Shown: piece by piece, positions 44,301-55,431 of the stretch
Position numbering within the stretch: the stretch's first letter is position 1
How the letters are laid out: every line of letters begins with the position of its first letter
Source: Riptortus pedestris
Lineage: Eukaryota; Arthropoda; Insecta; Hemiptera; Alydidae
Length of the DNA stretch: 64,000 bases
NCBI GenBank assembly: GCA_019009955.1
Contig: CM032228.1
Span: 127,343,001 to 127,407,000 of the forward strand
Reading direction: 5' to 3'
Program-made: the position numbers and the translations under genes
The notes under the pieces: generated by a model
What the model saw: only the letters and a program-made list of their open reading frames with translations
What the model was told of the DNA's origin: nothing
Database searches by the model: none

Positions 44301-44500
44301 TAGGAACTCTATAGAAATTCTGGTCTCTCAGTTCTCTTTCTGCTCCCTCAGCATTTTATTTTAGATCATCTCTCAATCACATTAACAAAAATATTTAACT
44401 TTATTCATTTAAACTTTAAGGCAAAATTAATTATTTGTCTTGTAATAATTCTGAATTTAAATAATTCAAATGCATTCTGAGGGCATTTCATACCTACACC
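41346..44500. other. Repeat-poor AT-rich interval, no gene confirmed
   Basis: The longest stretch with few recognised repeats. One family H right-end scrap (GGAAATCAGCTTAGTTTATG) is at 42708-42760. Apart from the possible terminal exon at 43158, nothing coding was supported. Confidence 0.5.
43158..43226 (+). CDS. Possible terminal coding exon (unidentified gene)
   Basis: TTTTGTTTCAG is a good acceptor. It is followed by an open 22-codon frame (VTNQLLTLDSSGCIYRLLLR HK) with a TAG stop, and an AATAAA lies about 50 nt later (43279). Composition and flanks look like a last exon on the plus strand. No upstream exon could be found to join to it, so it may be chance. Confidence 0.2.
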   Translation: MTNQLLTLDSSGCIYRLLLRHK

Positions 44501-44509
44501 CTCAACACT

Positions 44510-44760
44510 TCCGAAGTGAGTTTTGTGTAACTAGAGAGATACGAGCGTTGATGACGTCCGAGTTTTGTTAGGAATTGCTCGCCTGACGTCATCAAATGGG
44601 TATAGAACAGGATTCCTCGTCGGTGATTGGCTGTTTACATGACGTCATCAACATTAATATCTCTCTAGTTAGCATGGGATTCCATTTCTTGCCTATCCAA
44701 ATGAATCTTGTAGTTTGTTCTATGGGATTATCAGCTTTGCTCGCCTGACGTCATCAACTA
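44510..44760. repeat. TGACGTCA palindrome cluster, copy 2, with inverted arms
   Basis: Exact TGACGTCA at 44584-44591, 44640-44647 and 44746-44753, plus a TGACGTCC at 44552. GTTGATGACGT arms face CATCAACATTAATATCTCTC arms, so the block is partly an inverted repeat. TGATTGGC (inverted CCAAT) lies at 44623. Resembles a CRE/CCAAT promoter, but it is shared with 41205-41345 and so is a repeat. Confidence 0.7.
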
Positions 44761-44989
44761 AGTGTCTGTTCTATCAGAGGCTTCCTTGGCGGCATTAAGT
44801 TAGCATGGGATTCTAATTTTACACACTAACTGACCGGTTATTATGAGGTTGCTCGCAGTGTAGCCAACTTAAAATTAGATTGATTGTGTTAGGTTAAATA
44901 GTTCCTGGCAACACAGTCACTGAGAACGCGTGGCAGCTAGTAGGGGCTAGGTTAAGGGTTGTTATAGAGCAGGTCAAGCTCTACACTGT

Positions 44990-46275
44990 GTTTTTCTATG
45001 TATTTGTTGTAAAGTATATAATTTAAAAATACGTTGACGCATGGTGCATCCAATGCTTTGCATTTTATAATAAATTTCTAAAGCAGTATGATACGTCTTC
45101 CTGTTTATTTCCATGGCGGTTCTCCCGCTTCAACACATAGACTATCAACAGGGCTCGATCTGTAGGCTTCAGTTGCCTATCCTCATGTCCTGTGTAAGTG
45201 GATTGTGGTCCTAACATTATAGTGTAGTTGTACTGTCTGATGAATATGCTTATACAGCCATAATACCCAGCAATGACCTGGTATAAGCACGACAAAAAGT
45301 TAGCATAGAACATCTGTCAGCTCCCCATGCAGAATGACTAAGTACCCTTAATAAATCCAAGCTTTTTCTTGAATTTTCTAATGAGGCCTTTTAAATGGGG
45401 AAACCATGTGAGTTTTCTGTTCAAATGTAAGTCCTAAAAATGTCAGTTCGCTCTGTCTTATTTATAAAACTGTGGTCGGAGTGTTAATTGTGGGCATTCG
45501 TAAACATCATTTCGAGTGCTAAATGGTATACTTTGTTTTTTCGATCGATAACTTAAAACCAGTTACTGAACACCATTTTTGAAGCTCGTTTAAAGTGTTC
45601 TGTATGATGTTTTGTGCGTACGTTAATGAAGTGTAAGTCATATATAAGATAAGGTCATCAGCATACAGGCAGTAAGATACTTCTTGGGGGATATACTTTA
45701 TGACAGAATTTACAGCTATGTTGAACAAGGTTGTACTTTGCACACCTCCCTGAGGCACTCCATCCTCCTGAAGAAATGCATCAGATAAAGCGGTACCAAC
45801 CCTCACTCTGAAAAATCGTTCAAACAAATAGTTATCCAGGAACCTTACAATGTTTCCCTGTTTGATCATTTCGATCAACTGAGAGAGCATGAGCCTTCTC
45901 CATACAGAGCCATAGGCTTTCTCCAGATCGAGGGGATATTGCTAACACTAATTTGTTTCCAAGGAATGCATTGAGTATTTCGCTCTCCATTCGTGCTATA
46001 TAGTGCATAGTGGAATGCACCGGCTTAAATGCACATTGGAAAGGAGATAACTGTTTATTATGGTCTAAGAACCACAGAAGCCTTTTATTGACCATCTTTT
46101 CAGTGATTTTGCAAAGTGAATTTGTCAAAGAAATCGGTCTATAGCTTGTGGCTTGTTTCTTGCTTTTCCCGGGTTTTAGATCTGGTATAACTATAGCTTC
46201 ATTCCAGGTGTGAGGGTACGTACCTCTAATGTAAACCTCATTCAATAGGTGAAGAAGAAATGGTAAGCATTGTTC
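44990..46275 (-). mobile_element. I-clade-like LINE, reverse-transcriptase part, degenerate
   Basis: The minus strand encodes, from 46245: TYPHTWNEAIVIPDLKPGK, ATSYRPISLTNSLCKITEKM, then after a frameshift near 45880 DNYLFERFFRVRVGTALSD, DGVPQGGVQSTTLFNIAVNS and YCLYADDLILYM with the catalytic YADD. Downstream at 45200-45090 is a GAYRSSPVDSLCVEAGEPP-type block. These are the fingers, palm and thumb of an I-clade RT. Frameshifts and stops occur. RNase H is not in the window. Confidence 0.85.
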
Positions 46276-46286
46276 TGGTAGATTTT

Positions 46287-46409
46287 AGCAGATTTCCCTT
46301 AAGGGAAATCAGTTATTGAGGTCGTACTCATGACGCGAGTAATGAAAAATTTCTTCAAATGTCCATCGATCCTACCCAGGAGATGACGAAAATGAGGTCC
46401 GTTCAAAAC

Positions 46410-46482
<73 letters not shown>
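46287..46482 (+). mobile_element. Family H left half (host of a nested family B copy)
   Basis: AGCAGATTTCCCTTAAGGGA at 46287, TTGAGGTCGTACTCATGACG, GATGACGAAAATGAGGTCCG, then a TA tract at 46416-46482. Family B begins inside the TA tract. Confidence 0.88.
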
Positions 46483-46484
<2 letters not shown>

Positions 46485-47439
46485 TAGCTCAGATACCCGG
46501 CTTCTCTCGGGAATTCATTTGAAGCTGAATAGTGATGGTATTTTTTTGGCAAGGCTTTACTTTGCACAATATTTCGACATTTACCCGTCCCAGTGTTTAG
46601 AGTTAATACCCGTCGTTGCTGTGGATTTGTTAATAATAAAATTAATTATTTATGAAAGACTTCACTGTCCTCCATATTGTCACATTTCCTGTATCCTGTG
46701 CATTATGCATAGCTTTGAATTATTAAGGTCAAAATATTAACATGGATTTGAATTAATTATTCCAGGTGAGGTACCTCGTAGTTCATATTGAAAAGAATTG
46801 TTGAGCAAATTTCCTCTAAATAACAAAATAAACAACTTTTGTTATGTGCACACGAAATATCGCTATTTTTAATTTCAGGCCTCCCTTATAACCCTCACTC
46901 CTGCCCGTCCCTAGAAATATTAGTATAGTTTATTATAAGGAAATCGTTAGTACTAATTCACATAGCGAGTTTGGTTTAGTTCGGTTGAGTCTTTTGTGCC
47001 AAATAAAATTGTGGACTCCCGCTATAGTTTTTAGCGTATAACTCATTTATACTTCCGTATACGACAAAAGTGCATATAACAAAAGTTACTCTAAATAACA
47101 AAATAAACAACTTTTTTTATGTGCATATTTGCTAAAAAAGCAATAGGAAACTAAATATCGCTATTTTTAACTTCAGGCCTCCTTATAACCCCCACTCCTG
47201 TTCGTCTAACAAACAAACAACACACCAAAGAAACAAAATGTAGTTATGGTGTCTATGACATGTGAAACGAAAAAAATTAGTTGGGTTAGTAGTAATATAC
47301 ATACCAAGTTTCATAAAATAAACAAACAAACAAACAAACACACGAAAGAAACAAAATGTAGTTATGGTGTCTATGACATGTGAAACGAAAAGTTATCGTG
47401 AAAATTCGCGAAAAAATTCAATGTACAGACAGAGGTTAC

Positions 47440-47440
<1 letters not shown>
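46483..47440 (+). mobile_element. Family B copy inside a family H TA tract
   Basis: Starts ACTAGCTCAGATACCCGGCT and contains the CTCGGGAATTCATTTGAAGC hairpin region, two internal GGCCTCCCTTA/CCTCCTTA blocks, AACAAACAAAC runs (47200-47345) and the end AATGTACAGACAGAGGTTAC. A TA tract follows at 47441-47495. Confidence 0.8.
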
Positions 47441-47495
<55 letters not shown>

Positions 47496-47499
<4 letters not shown>

Positions 47500-47940
47500 G
47501 TGTTAGCGCTCTCGCGCTCGCTATTTTTGTTTGATAGTGAAAAATCTCGAGATTTTGTCGTTCTATGTAAAAAGAAAGATCAAGTTCGTTAATGGCTGAA
47601 ATCGGGCCAGGGGGAGGGAGGTTTAGAGAGGAGGATTTTCGAAAATTATCTATTTTACCATACGTCGAATCGAAAAATTGTATAAAACCAATCAAATTAA
47701 ATGTACAATTCATATTGTTATATACATTTATTCACTATCTTGAATATTAACCGAGATATTTGCATTTTTCAGTTTTCAGCCATCAGCAAACCGCCATTTC
47801 TACTCGTGTTACATTAACAATACTCCGCTACTTCATAAATCACATTATTCGAAGTTTAAATACCGAAAACTGTATTCAAGAGACCTTTGCTATAGGAGAT
47901 ACATGCAAATATGTCCTGGTGAGCCCCCCCCCCATTCTGA
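47496..47940 (+). mobile_element. Family H right half, truncated
   Basis: GTTAGCGCTCTCGCGCTCGC, GGCTGAAATCGGGCCAGG and AATATTAACCGAGATATTTG, ending at a C run (47924-47935) where the ORF-bearing segment begins. No right end. Confidence 0.75.
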
Positions 47941-48650
47941 AGTTGTTGCAAGTTTGTTTTGCTTTTTCATTACAGTTCGAATTGGCCGGTCATTTATGTC
48001 CAAGGTGTTTTTGAAGAACAATTTACATACTCGAATCCTTTGGTTGTTTTGACGAAAATAAAATGCGTTGTTGTTGTTTTGTTTGCTCCTACTACCTCCC
48101 ATCCGGATATAGCGGTATCTGGGATTGACTGCTTCCATGGAGTTTGCTATGAATTGTCTCTGTTTTTCAATATCGCCCAAGTTCCAATAGGATGAAAAAA
48201 GCTCATTCCTTTCAAGTTCATTGAACATTGTAACTTGTACTTTTCTCCACAGGGTAGCTTCCACCTTTCTTGGCACTCGAATTGCTTTGCTTTCTGTATG
48301 CTTGTTGTAAGCCTTTCCAGTGTTCCTCAATTTTTTCAGTACATTCCTTTTCCAGTTTTTTTCATCACGTTTGCGTTTGGAACCCTTTTTTACAGGGCTT
48401 GACAAAATAGAAACATCATGGGATTCTGAACGTGAACATTCAACAGCCAAAAAGTCACTTATAATGCTCGGTTGAGTGAGCAGGTCGCTAATGGTTGTTG
48501 GCACTTTCTTGGTAATATTTGAATTAATATTTTGCCATTGTTCATCTGCATTATCGTTTTCACTGTTGCTCCCAGAGGAGATATTTGGCACATAAGTCTG
48601 GTCATTTATTTCGTCGTCACAATGTTCAGATGAATCTTCATTGGATGGAC
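47940..48650 (-). CDS. Uncharacterised TE-type ORF, likely 3'-truncated
   Basis: The open frame runs from an acceptor-like CTTATTCATAG at about 48651, with TGT CCA TCC as its first codons, to a stop near 47890. The acidic/polar N-terminal part is followed by a basic KKGSKRKRDEKNWKRNVLKK stretch, then LFSSYWNLGDIEKQRQFIA and RIRVCKLFFKNTLDINDRPI. This R-K-FF-NTL-I-D-PI layout resembles ORFs abundant in aphid and other insect genomes whose function is not known to me. The last 18 or so codons come from an H element, so the natural C-terminus is lost. There is no in-frame ATG at the start, which fits an upstream exon. No catalytic motif is visible. Confidence 0.5.
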
Positions 48651-49022
48651 ACTATGAATAAGCTAGAATTAAAAAAAAAAAAAGTATCATTGACGTAACA
48701 AAGACAACACCGATTAGAATGTGTGCAGCAAGAATGACTTAAGTAAGAATGATGGGAAAAGAATCTGACTTTGGAAAGTAAAGTTAATGCAAGAATGTCA
48801 TATTGTCAATTACTATACAGCGGAGTCAAGGTTTAGGCAAAACGTTTATAAGTAATAACGTCATAACTGAAAATACTACAACTATAGGTAAAATTTTTGC
48901 TGCAAGACCGGCATAACAGACAATGGAACTAATGAAATGCAAACAGCGTTTATCACAAAGAACGTCACAAGTTTAAATAATACATTCTAGACGAAATAAT
49001 AGAACATTAATCAAGTGCTTAC

Positions 49023-49200
49023 CTTTATTACAATATCGTAATAAAAAAAAATATGCCGTTCTTGATATAACTTAAACGAAGTTAACCTTCCAACGTTCAT
49101 AACACAACTGAGATGTGCCGGTATTGATACAAACACAAATGGCGATGTAATAAGAAACAACAGTGACATAACCTGCTCTCTTTCGGCATGCGAACGAAGC
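49023..49200 (-). CDS. Possible upstream exon of the ORF at 47.9-48.65 kb
   Basis: The minus-strand frame starts with ATG at about 49202 and runs open to ATAAAG followed by GTAAGC, a strong donor (49022). It would join in phase 0 to the acceptor at 48651. The peptide (REQVMSLLFLITSPFVFV...) resembles a signal or membrane segment. Alternative frames across the donor are possible, so the reading is tentative. Confidence 0.25.
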
Positions 49201-49310
49201 ATAGATGTGACTTTCTACCAGTGAAAAGCACAATGGATAACAATTATTTCAACAGACATAACTCAAAACCGACAATTTTTGAGTTATGTCGTTGTTGCAG
49301 CAAATGAGCG

Positions 49311-50098
49311 ATATATATATGTCTGTTACCGCTCTAGCGGTCGCAATTTTTGTTTAATCGTTACTAAACTCGATATTTAGTAGTTTTATGTAAAAAGAAA
49401 GATCAAGTTCGTTAACGGCTGAAATCGGACCAGATGAAGGGGGGGGGGATTTTCGAAAATTCGAAATATCTCCGTTATTATGCATCGGATCAAAAAATTG
49501 TATATAACTAATCTTATTGAAAAATAAATTTACTATAAATATTGTTATATACGTTTATTCTCTATCTTGAATATTAACCGACATATTTGCATTTTTCAGT
49601 TTTCAGCAGTTCGCCACTTCTACTCATGTTACATTAACAATACTCTGCTACATAAGAAATCACATTATTGGAAGTTTAAATACCAAAAATTGTATTCAAG
49701 AGACCTTTATTATACGAGATACATGCAAATATGTCCTGGTGACTCCCCCCCCCCATCTTAAAGTTTTGGACTACTAAAATTTTATTGATTGAGATAACAA
49801 TTATTCTGACTCATTATTAATTACAGTACTAGATATAGTAAATAGTTCTCAATAAAATTAATGTGTTATATTCTGATATATTTCAGTAATTGTTTTTCTT
49901 TCCGGTGTGAGGCGGCACCCGTTTGTTTACATTTCTAACCTAACGCTTCTTGCCGGCAGGTTATTCAAATTGTATGGACCATGTCTTAGGTCCGTTTATC
50001 TTTATTCACGGTGTTGTGTTAGCAGTATGTATATTTATCTATTACTAAACTTCACGAGGAAAATCTGCTTAGTTTACGCAGCCCCTGCGTGACGGACA
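49311..50098 (+). mobile_element. Family H right half with intact right end
   Basis: Begins at a short TA tract, then ACCGCTCTAGCGGTCGCAAT, CGGCTGAAATCGGACCAG, the C run near 49747, and the right end GGAAAATCTGCTTAGTTTAC with an intact ACGCAGCCCCTGCGT stem-loop and GACGGAC. Confidence 0.85.
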
Positions 50099-50270
50099 TT
50101 TTTAATATTATGCAGAGTGCACTTTCGGAGTCAGCGCTCCATTCTCAGTGCCTGCAGAGGTTCCCACCCACTGTGATATGTTTTCCTATCTGTAATTTGT
50201 GTTGTTTTGTAGTTTTTTAATTTTATTTATAGCTTTAAGTTTTTGACATACGCTTATCGTTGTTTACTTA

Positions 50271-50758
50271 TTTAATTTTTATTAGTTGACTAGTTATTAG
50301 ATTTTCTATTGTTTTGGCTTTAATTTTTATTAGTTGACTAGTTATTAGATTTTCTATTGTTTTGGCTTTAATTTTTATTAGTTGACTAGTTATTAGATTT
50401 TCTATTGTTTTGGCTTTAATTTTTATTAGTTGACTAGTTATTAGATTTTCTATTGTTTTGGCTTTAAATTTTATTAGTTTACTAGTTATTAGATTTTCTA
50501 TTGTTTTGGTTTTAAATTTTATTAGTTGACTAGTTATTAGATTTTCTATTGTTTTGGCTTTAATTTTTATTAGTTGACTAGTTATTAGATTTTCTATTGT
50601 TTTGGCATTAATTTTTATTAGTTGACTAGTTATTAGATTTTCTATTGTTTTGGCATTAATTTTTATTAGTTGACTAGTTATTAGATTTTCTATTGTTTTG
50701 GCATTAATTTTTATTAGTTGACTAGTTATTAGATTTTCTATTGTTTTGGCTTTAATTT
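50271..50758 (+). repeat. 48-bp tandem repeat, about ten copies
   Basis: The unit reads TTTTTATTAGTTGACTAGTT then ATTAGATTTTCTATTG and TTTTGGCTTTAA; 48 bp. Copies differ at one to three positions (GGCTTTAA, GGCATTAA, GGTTTTAA). It contains the near-palindrome CTAGTTATTAG. Confidence 0.95.
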
Positions 50759-50936
50759 TTGTGTGAAGATAGGAGAAGATAAAGAAATGGCAATGTTAGT
50801 GTTCCAGTCCGTGGGCATAAATGTGTTGGTGAATTTGTATTAAGTGTAATTAAATCGAACTGTTCAAAAATATTTTGTAATTGTATTCCTTTCCTATTAC
50901 TTACAGGAGAGAAAATGAAAGATCGAGAATTTTTCA

Positions 50937-51436
50937 TTTCAGGCCTCCCTCATAACCCCCACTCCCGTTTGGATCTAAAAATTTTAATATTGCTTATAAC
51001 CAATGAAAAATGATACCTAATTCACATAACGAGTTTTGTTAAGGTCGGTTCAACCGTTGGTGCCCAATAAAATAGTTGGTACCCGCTTTAGTGTTTAGCG
51101 TATAACGCATTTACACTTCGGTATACGACGAAAGTGTATATAAGAAATGTTACTCTAAATAACAAAATAAACAACTTTTGTTATGTGCATATTTGCCAAA
51201 AAACCAGTAGGAAACGAAATATCGCTATTTTTAATTTCACGCCTCCCTCACAAACAAACAAACACACAAAAGAAACAAAATGCAGTTATGGTGAATACCA
51301 TGTTTCATAAAATTCATAAAATAAAATAAACAAACAAACACACCAAAGAAACAAAATGCAGTTATGGTGTCTATGACATGTGAAACGAAAAGTTGTCGTG
51401 AAATTTCGAGGAAACAAATCAATGTACAGACAGAGG

Positions 51437-51445
<9 letters not shown>
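50937..51445 (+). mobile_element. Family B 3' half
   Basis: Starts inside the internal block (CAGGCCTCCCTCATAACCCC) and ends with AACAAACAAACAC runs, GTTATGGTGTCTATGACATG and TGTACAGACAGAGGTTA before a TA tract (51446-51506). Confidence 0.75.
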
Positions 51446-51506
<61 letters not shown>

Positions 51507-51510
<4 letters not shown>

Positions 51511-51896
51511 TTCTAGAGCGTCTGTTACGTTCTAGTGGTCGCAAATTTTCTCCGATCGTTACCAAGATATTTAAACGTTTATGTAAAAATGAAGATGGAG
51601 TTCGTTAACGGCTAAAATTAGGGTGGGGTGATTTAGAGAGGGAGAATTTCGAAATATCTCCGTTGTTACGAGTCTGATCGGAAAATTGTGGAGGATCATT
51701 CTTATTGCAAATGTACTGTTCTATAAATGTTGTTGTATACATATTTTCTCTATATTGATTTTTAATCGAAATATTTCAATTTTCGGAAACCAGTATAACC
51801 CCCACTACCTACTCAGGTCACATTAACAATAAGCTGTTGTATCATGAACCACGTTTTCGAAGCTTAAGCACCAAATATTGTCTTCATTTAACTTTT
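51507..51896 (+). mobile_element. Family H right half, truncated
   Basis: CGTCTGTTACGTTCTAGTGG, GATCGTTACCAAGATATTTA, and ACATTAACAATAAGCTGTTG, ending in TTCATTTAACTTTT where a new left end starts. Confidence 0.75.
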
Positions 51897-52030
51897 AGCA
51901 GATTTCCCATAAGGGAAATCATCTATTGAGGTTGTACTCATGACGGAATTTTCGAAATTTTTCTTCAAATGTCCATCGATCCTACCTAGTAGATGACGAA
52001 AATGAGGTCCGTTCAAAACTGTATATATAT

Positions 52031-53245
52031 ATACTAGCTCAGATACCCGGCTTCGCCCGGGAATTCATTTGAGGCTGAATGGTGATGGTATTTTTTAGCA
52101 GGCTTTACTTTGCACAATATTTGGACAGTTACCCGTCCCAGTGTTTAGGATTGATACCCGTCGTTGCCGTGGATTTGCTAATAATAGAATATTTGTTCGA
52201 TAAGGCTTCACTGTCTTCGATATTTTTATATTTCCCGTCTCTTATACATGTAAATTAGGTGAATTTTTATTTCAGGCCTTCCTTATAACCCCCCTCCCGT
52301 TCGAACCTAAAAATATTAATATAACTTATAATCATTAATGCTAATTGACCTCCCGATTTTTTTGTAAGTTCGGTATCACCGTTAGTGCCCAATTAAATTG
52401 ATGGCTCCAGCGTAAAGGTTAAACATATAACTCATTTATACTTTAAGGTATACGACAAACAAGTGTACATAACCAAAGTTACTACCAAATTAATCAAAAT
52501 AAAAACAACTTTTGTTATGTTTATATTTGCGGAAAAAAAAAAGGAAAAAACCAATAGAAAAACGAAATATCGCTATTTTTAATTTTCATGCTTCCCTTAT
52601 AACCCCCCACTCTTGCCCGTCCATAGAAATGTTGGTATCGGCTTATTATAATGAAGGCGTTCACTTGCAAATACACAAACCGAGCTTCTTAATTTAGTTC
52701 CGGTTGAGTCTTTTTTTGGCAAATAATATTGTTGACTCCCGCTATAAAATTTTTAGCGTAAAACGCATTTAAACTTCGGTATACGACAAAAGTGGTATAT
52801 AACAAAAGTTACTCTAAATAAACAAAATAAATAACTTTTGTTATGTGCATATTTGCCGAAAAAAAACCCAATAGAAAACGAAAATATCGCTATTCTTTAA
52901 TTTCAGGCTATCCCTTATAACCCCCACTCCAGTTCGTCTCAGAGAATTTGAATATAGCCTACAAGTCTAAAGTTGGGTTAGTAGTAAATTATACATAACC
53001 AAGTTCTCATAAAATTCGGTTCAGCCGTTTATTATCGTATGCGTGAAAAATGGTAACAAAAAACAAACAAACAAACAACAAACAAACAAACAAACAAACA
53101 AACAAACAAACAAACATACACGAAGAAACAAAATGCAAGAAAATGGTAGTCTATGACATGTGTGAAACGAAAAGTTATCGTGGAAATTTCGCGAAAAAAA
53201 TCAATTGTACAGACAGTAGGTTAAATTTTTCTATTATATATATAG
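52031..53245 (+). mobile_element. Family B copy (first in the composite)
   Basis: ACTAGCTCAGATACCCGGCT at 52031, then GCCCGGGAATTCATTTGAGG, internal blocks, AAAC repeats (53057-53115) and ACAGACAGTAGGTTAAATTT at the end. Confidence 0.8.
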
Positions 53246-53261
53246 ATATATATATATATTA

Positions 53262-55365
53262 TATACTAGCATGAGATAGAGGTCCCGGCTTCAGCTCGGG
53301 GAATTCATTTGGGGCTGAATGTTGGTGGTTTTATTTTTGGCAAGGCTTTTACTTTGCACAATATTATGACATTTTACACCCGTCCCAGTGTTTTGGGTTA
53401 ACACCCGTCGTTTATGTGGATTTGATAATAATAAAATTATTTTTTTTATGCAAGACTTCACTGTTCTGTATATTGTCATATTTTCCGTTTTCCCTGTGGC
53501 ACTTATGCATAGATTCTGAATTATTAATGAGAAAATATTGACATTACCATTGGAATAAATTTTTTCATTTGAGGTAGGACCTGGTAGTTCATATTGACAA
53601 AGAAGTGTTGAGAAAATGAGAAACTTCCTCTAGAGAATAATTAACAAATTAAACAACTTTTGTTATTTGCATATTCTGCCGAAACCCCCATAGGAAATCA
53701 CTATTTTCAATTTCAACGGCCAAGTTCCTCTTACAACTTCCCACTGCCCTGCCCGTCACCTAGAACTAGAATATGGCTTATTATAAGGAAGGCGTTAGTG
53801 CTTAATTCAAACTACCGATTTTGGTTTTAGTTCGGTTGAGTCTTTTGCGCCAAATAATAAAAATTGTGGACACTCCCCGCTATAAGTTTTTAGCGTATAA
53901 CTCATCATTATACTTGACCGTTTATACGGCAAAAGTGCATTGTATCAAAAGTTTATATCTCCTAAATAACAAAACGAATAACTTTTGTTTATGTGCATAT
54001 TTTGTTGAAAAAGCAATAGGAAACGAAATATCGCTATTAGGATTTAATTTCAGGCCTTCCATATAACCCCCACTCACTGCCCGTCCCTAGAAATGTTAGT
54101 TTATGGCTCAATATAAGGAAGGCGTTAGTTACTAAATTCAAATACCGAGTTTGGTTTAGTTACGGTTGAGTCTTCTGTGCCAAATAAAAGTTGTGGACTC
54201 CCTCTATAGTTTTTAGAGTATAAACTCTTTTATACTTCCGTATACGACGGCAAAAGTGCAAAATAACAAATAGTTACTCTAAATTATCACAATAAACAAC
54301 TTTTGTTATGTGTCGCACTATATGCCGAAAAAACCAATAAGAAACGAAATATCTCTATTTTTAATTTTCTGGCTTCCCTTATAAAATAACCCCCACTCTA
54401 CCTTCCCCGTCCCTAGAAATGTTGGCATGGCTTGTTAATAATGAAAATACAGCGTTTAGTGCTAAGATACACATACCGAGTTTTATTATAGTTTGAGTTG
54501 GATTCTTTTTGTGCCATATAAAATAGATTCACTTTCCTCTATAGGTTTTAAGCGTAATATTCATCGTTATTTAACTCGGTATAGCGACAAAAGTGTATAT
54601 AACAAAAGTTACTCTAAAATAACTAAATAAACACACTTTTGTTTATGTTCATATTTGCCGAAACCCATTTAGGAAACGAATTTCGCTATGGTAATTTCTG
54701 GCTTCCTTATTAACCCCCACTTGCCCGTCCCTAGAGATGTTTTTGGTTTATCGCTTTTATATAATGAAAGCGTTAGTGCTAATACGTTACGAGTTTTTAT
54801 TTATTTCGGTTGGGTTTCTTTTGTCCATTAAAATTGCTTCACTTCCGCTATAGTTTTAGCGTTATATCTCGTTTTTTAAATTCGTTATACGAAAAAAAAG
54901 GGTATATAACAAAAGTTACTCCAATTAACAAAATAACAACTTCTGTTATGTCATATTTGCCGTAAAACCAATAAACAACTTTTGATATGTGCATATTTGC
55001 CGAAAACCTTAGGATAATCGAATATCGCTATTTTTAATTTGCTTCTGGCTTCCCTTATAACCCCACCAGCTCCTGTTCGTCACAGAGGAAATTAATATAT
55101 AGCCTAAAAGTCTAAGTTGGGGTTAGTAGTAATTATACATACCAAGTTTCATAAAATTCGGTTCAGCCCGTTTATATGCGTGAAAAGGTAACAAACAAAC
55201 AAACAACAAATAAACAAACAAACAAACAAACAAACAACAAACAACACAACAGACACCAAAGAAACATAAATGCAGTTATGGTGTCTATGACAATTTTGGG
55301 GTGAAACGAAGAAGTTATCGGAAAATTTTCGAGCGAAAAAAAAATCAATGTACAGACAGAGGTTA
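53262..55365 (+). mobile_element. Family B copy with a tandemly repeated ~320-bp internal block
   Basis: Start ACTAGCATGAGATAGAGGTC. The internal block with AACTTTTG, CAGGCCT, GCCCGTCC, TTGGTTTAGTTCGGTTGAGTC and a CTATAG motif recurs about five times, near 53640, 53965, 54285, 54610 and 54925. AAAC repeats lie at 55192-55245 and the end is TGTACAGACAGAGGTTACAA. Confidence 0.8.
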
Positions 55366-55431
55366 CAATTTTATATATATATATCATATATTTATATATA
55401 TATATTTTATATATATATATATATATCTATA

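Noticed and set aside
46411..46740. Open frames with long YIYIYI or IYIYIY runs (also at 47380, 59663, 61906, 63280 and others)
   Set aside because: They are translations of TA microsatellites inside family H/B elements.
50271..50758. CRISPR-like array
   Set aside because: The units abut without spacers; it is a minisatellite.
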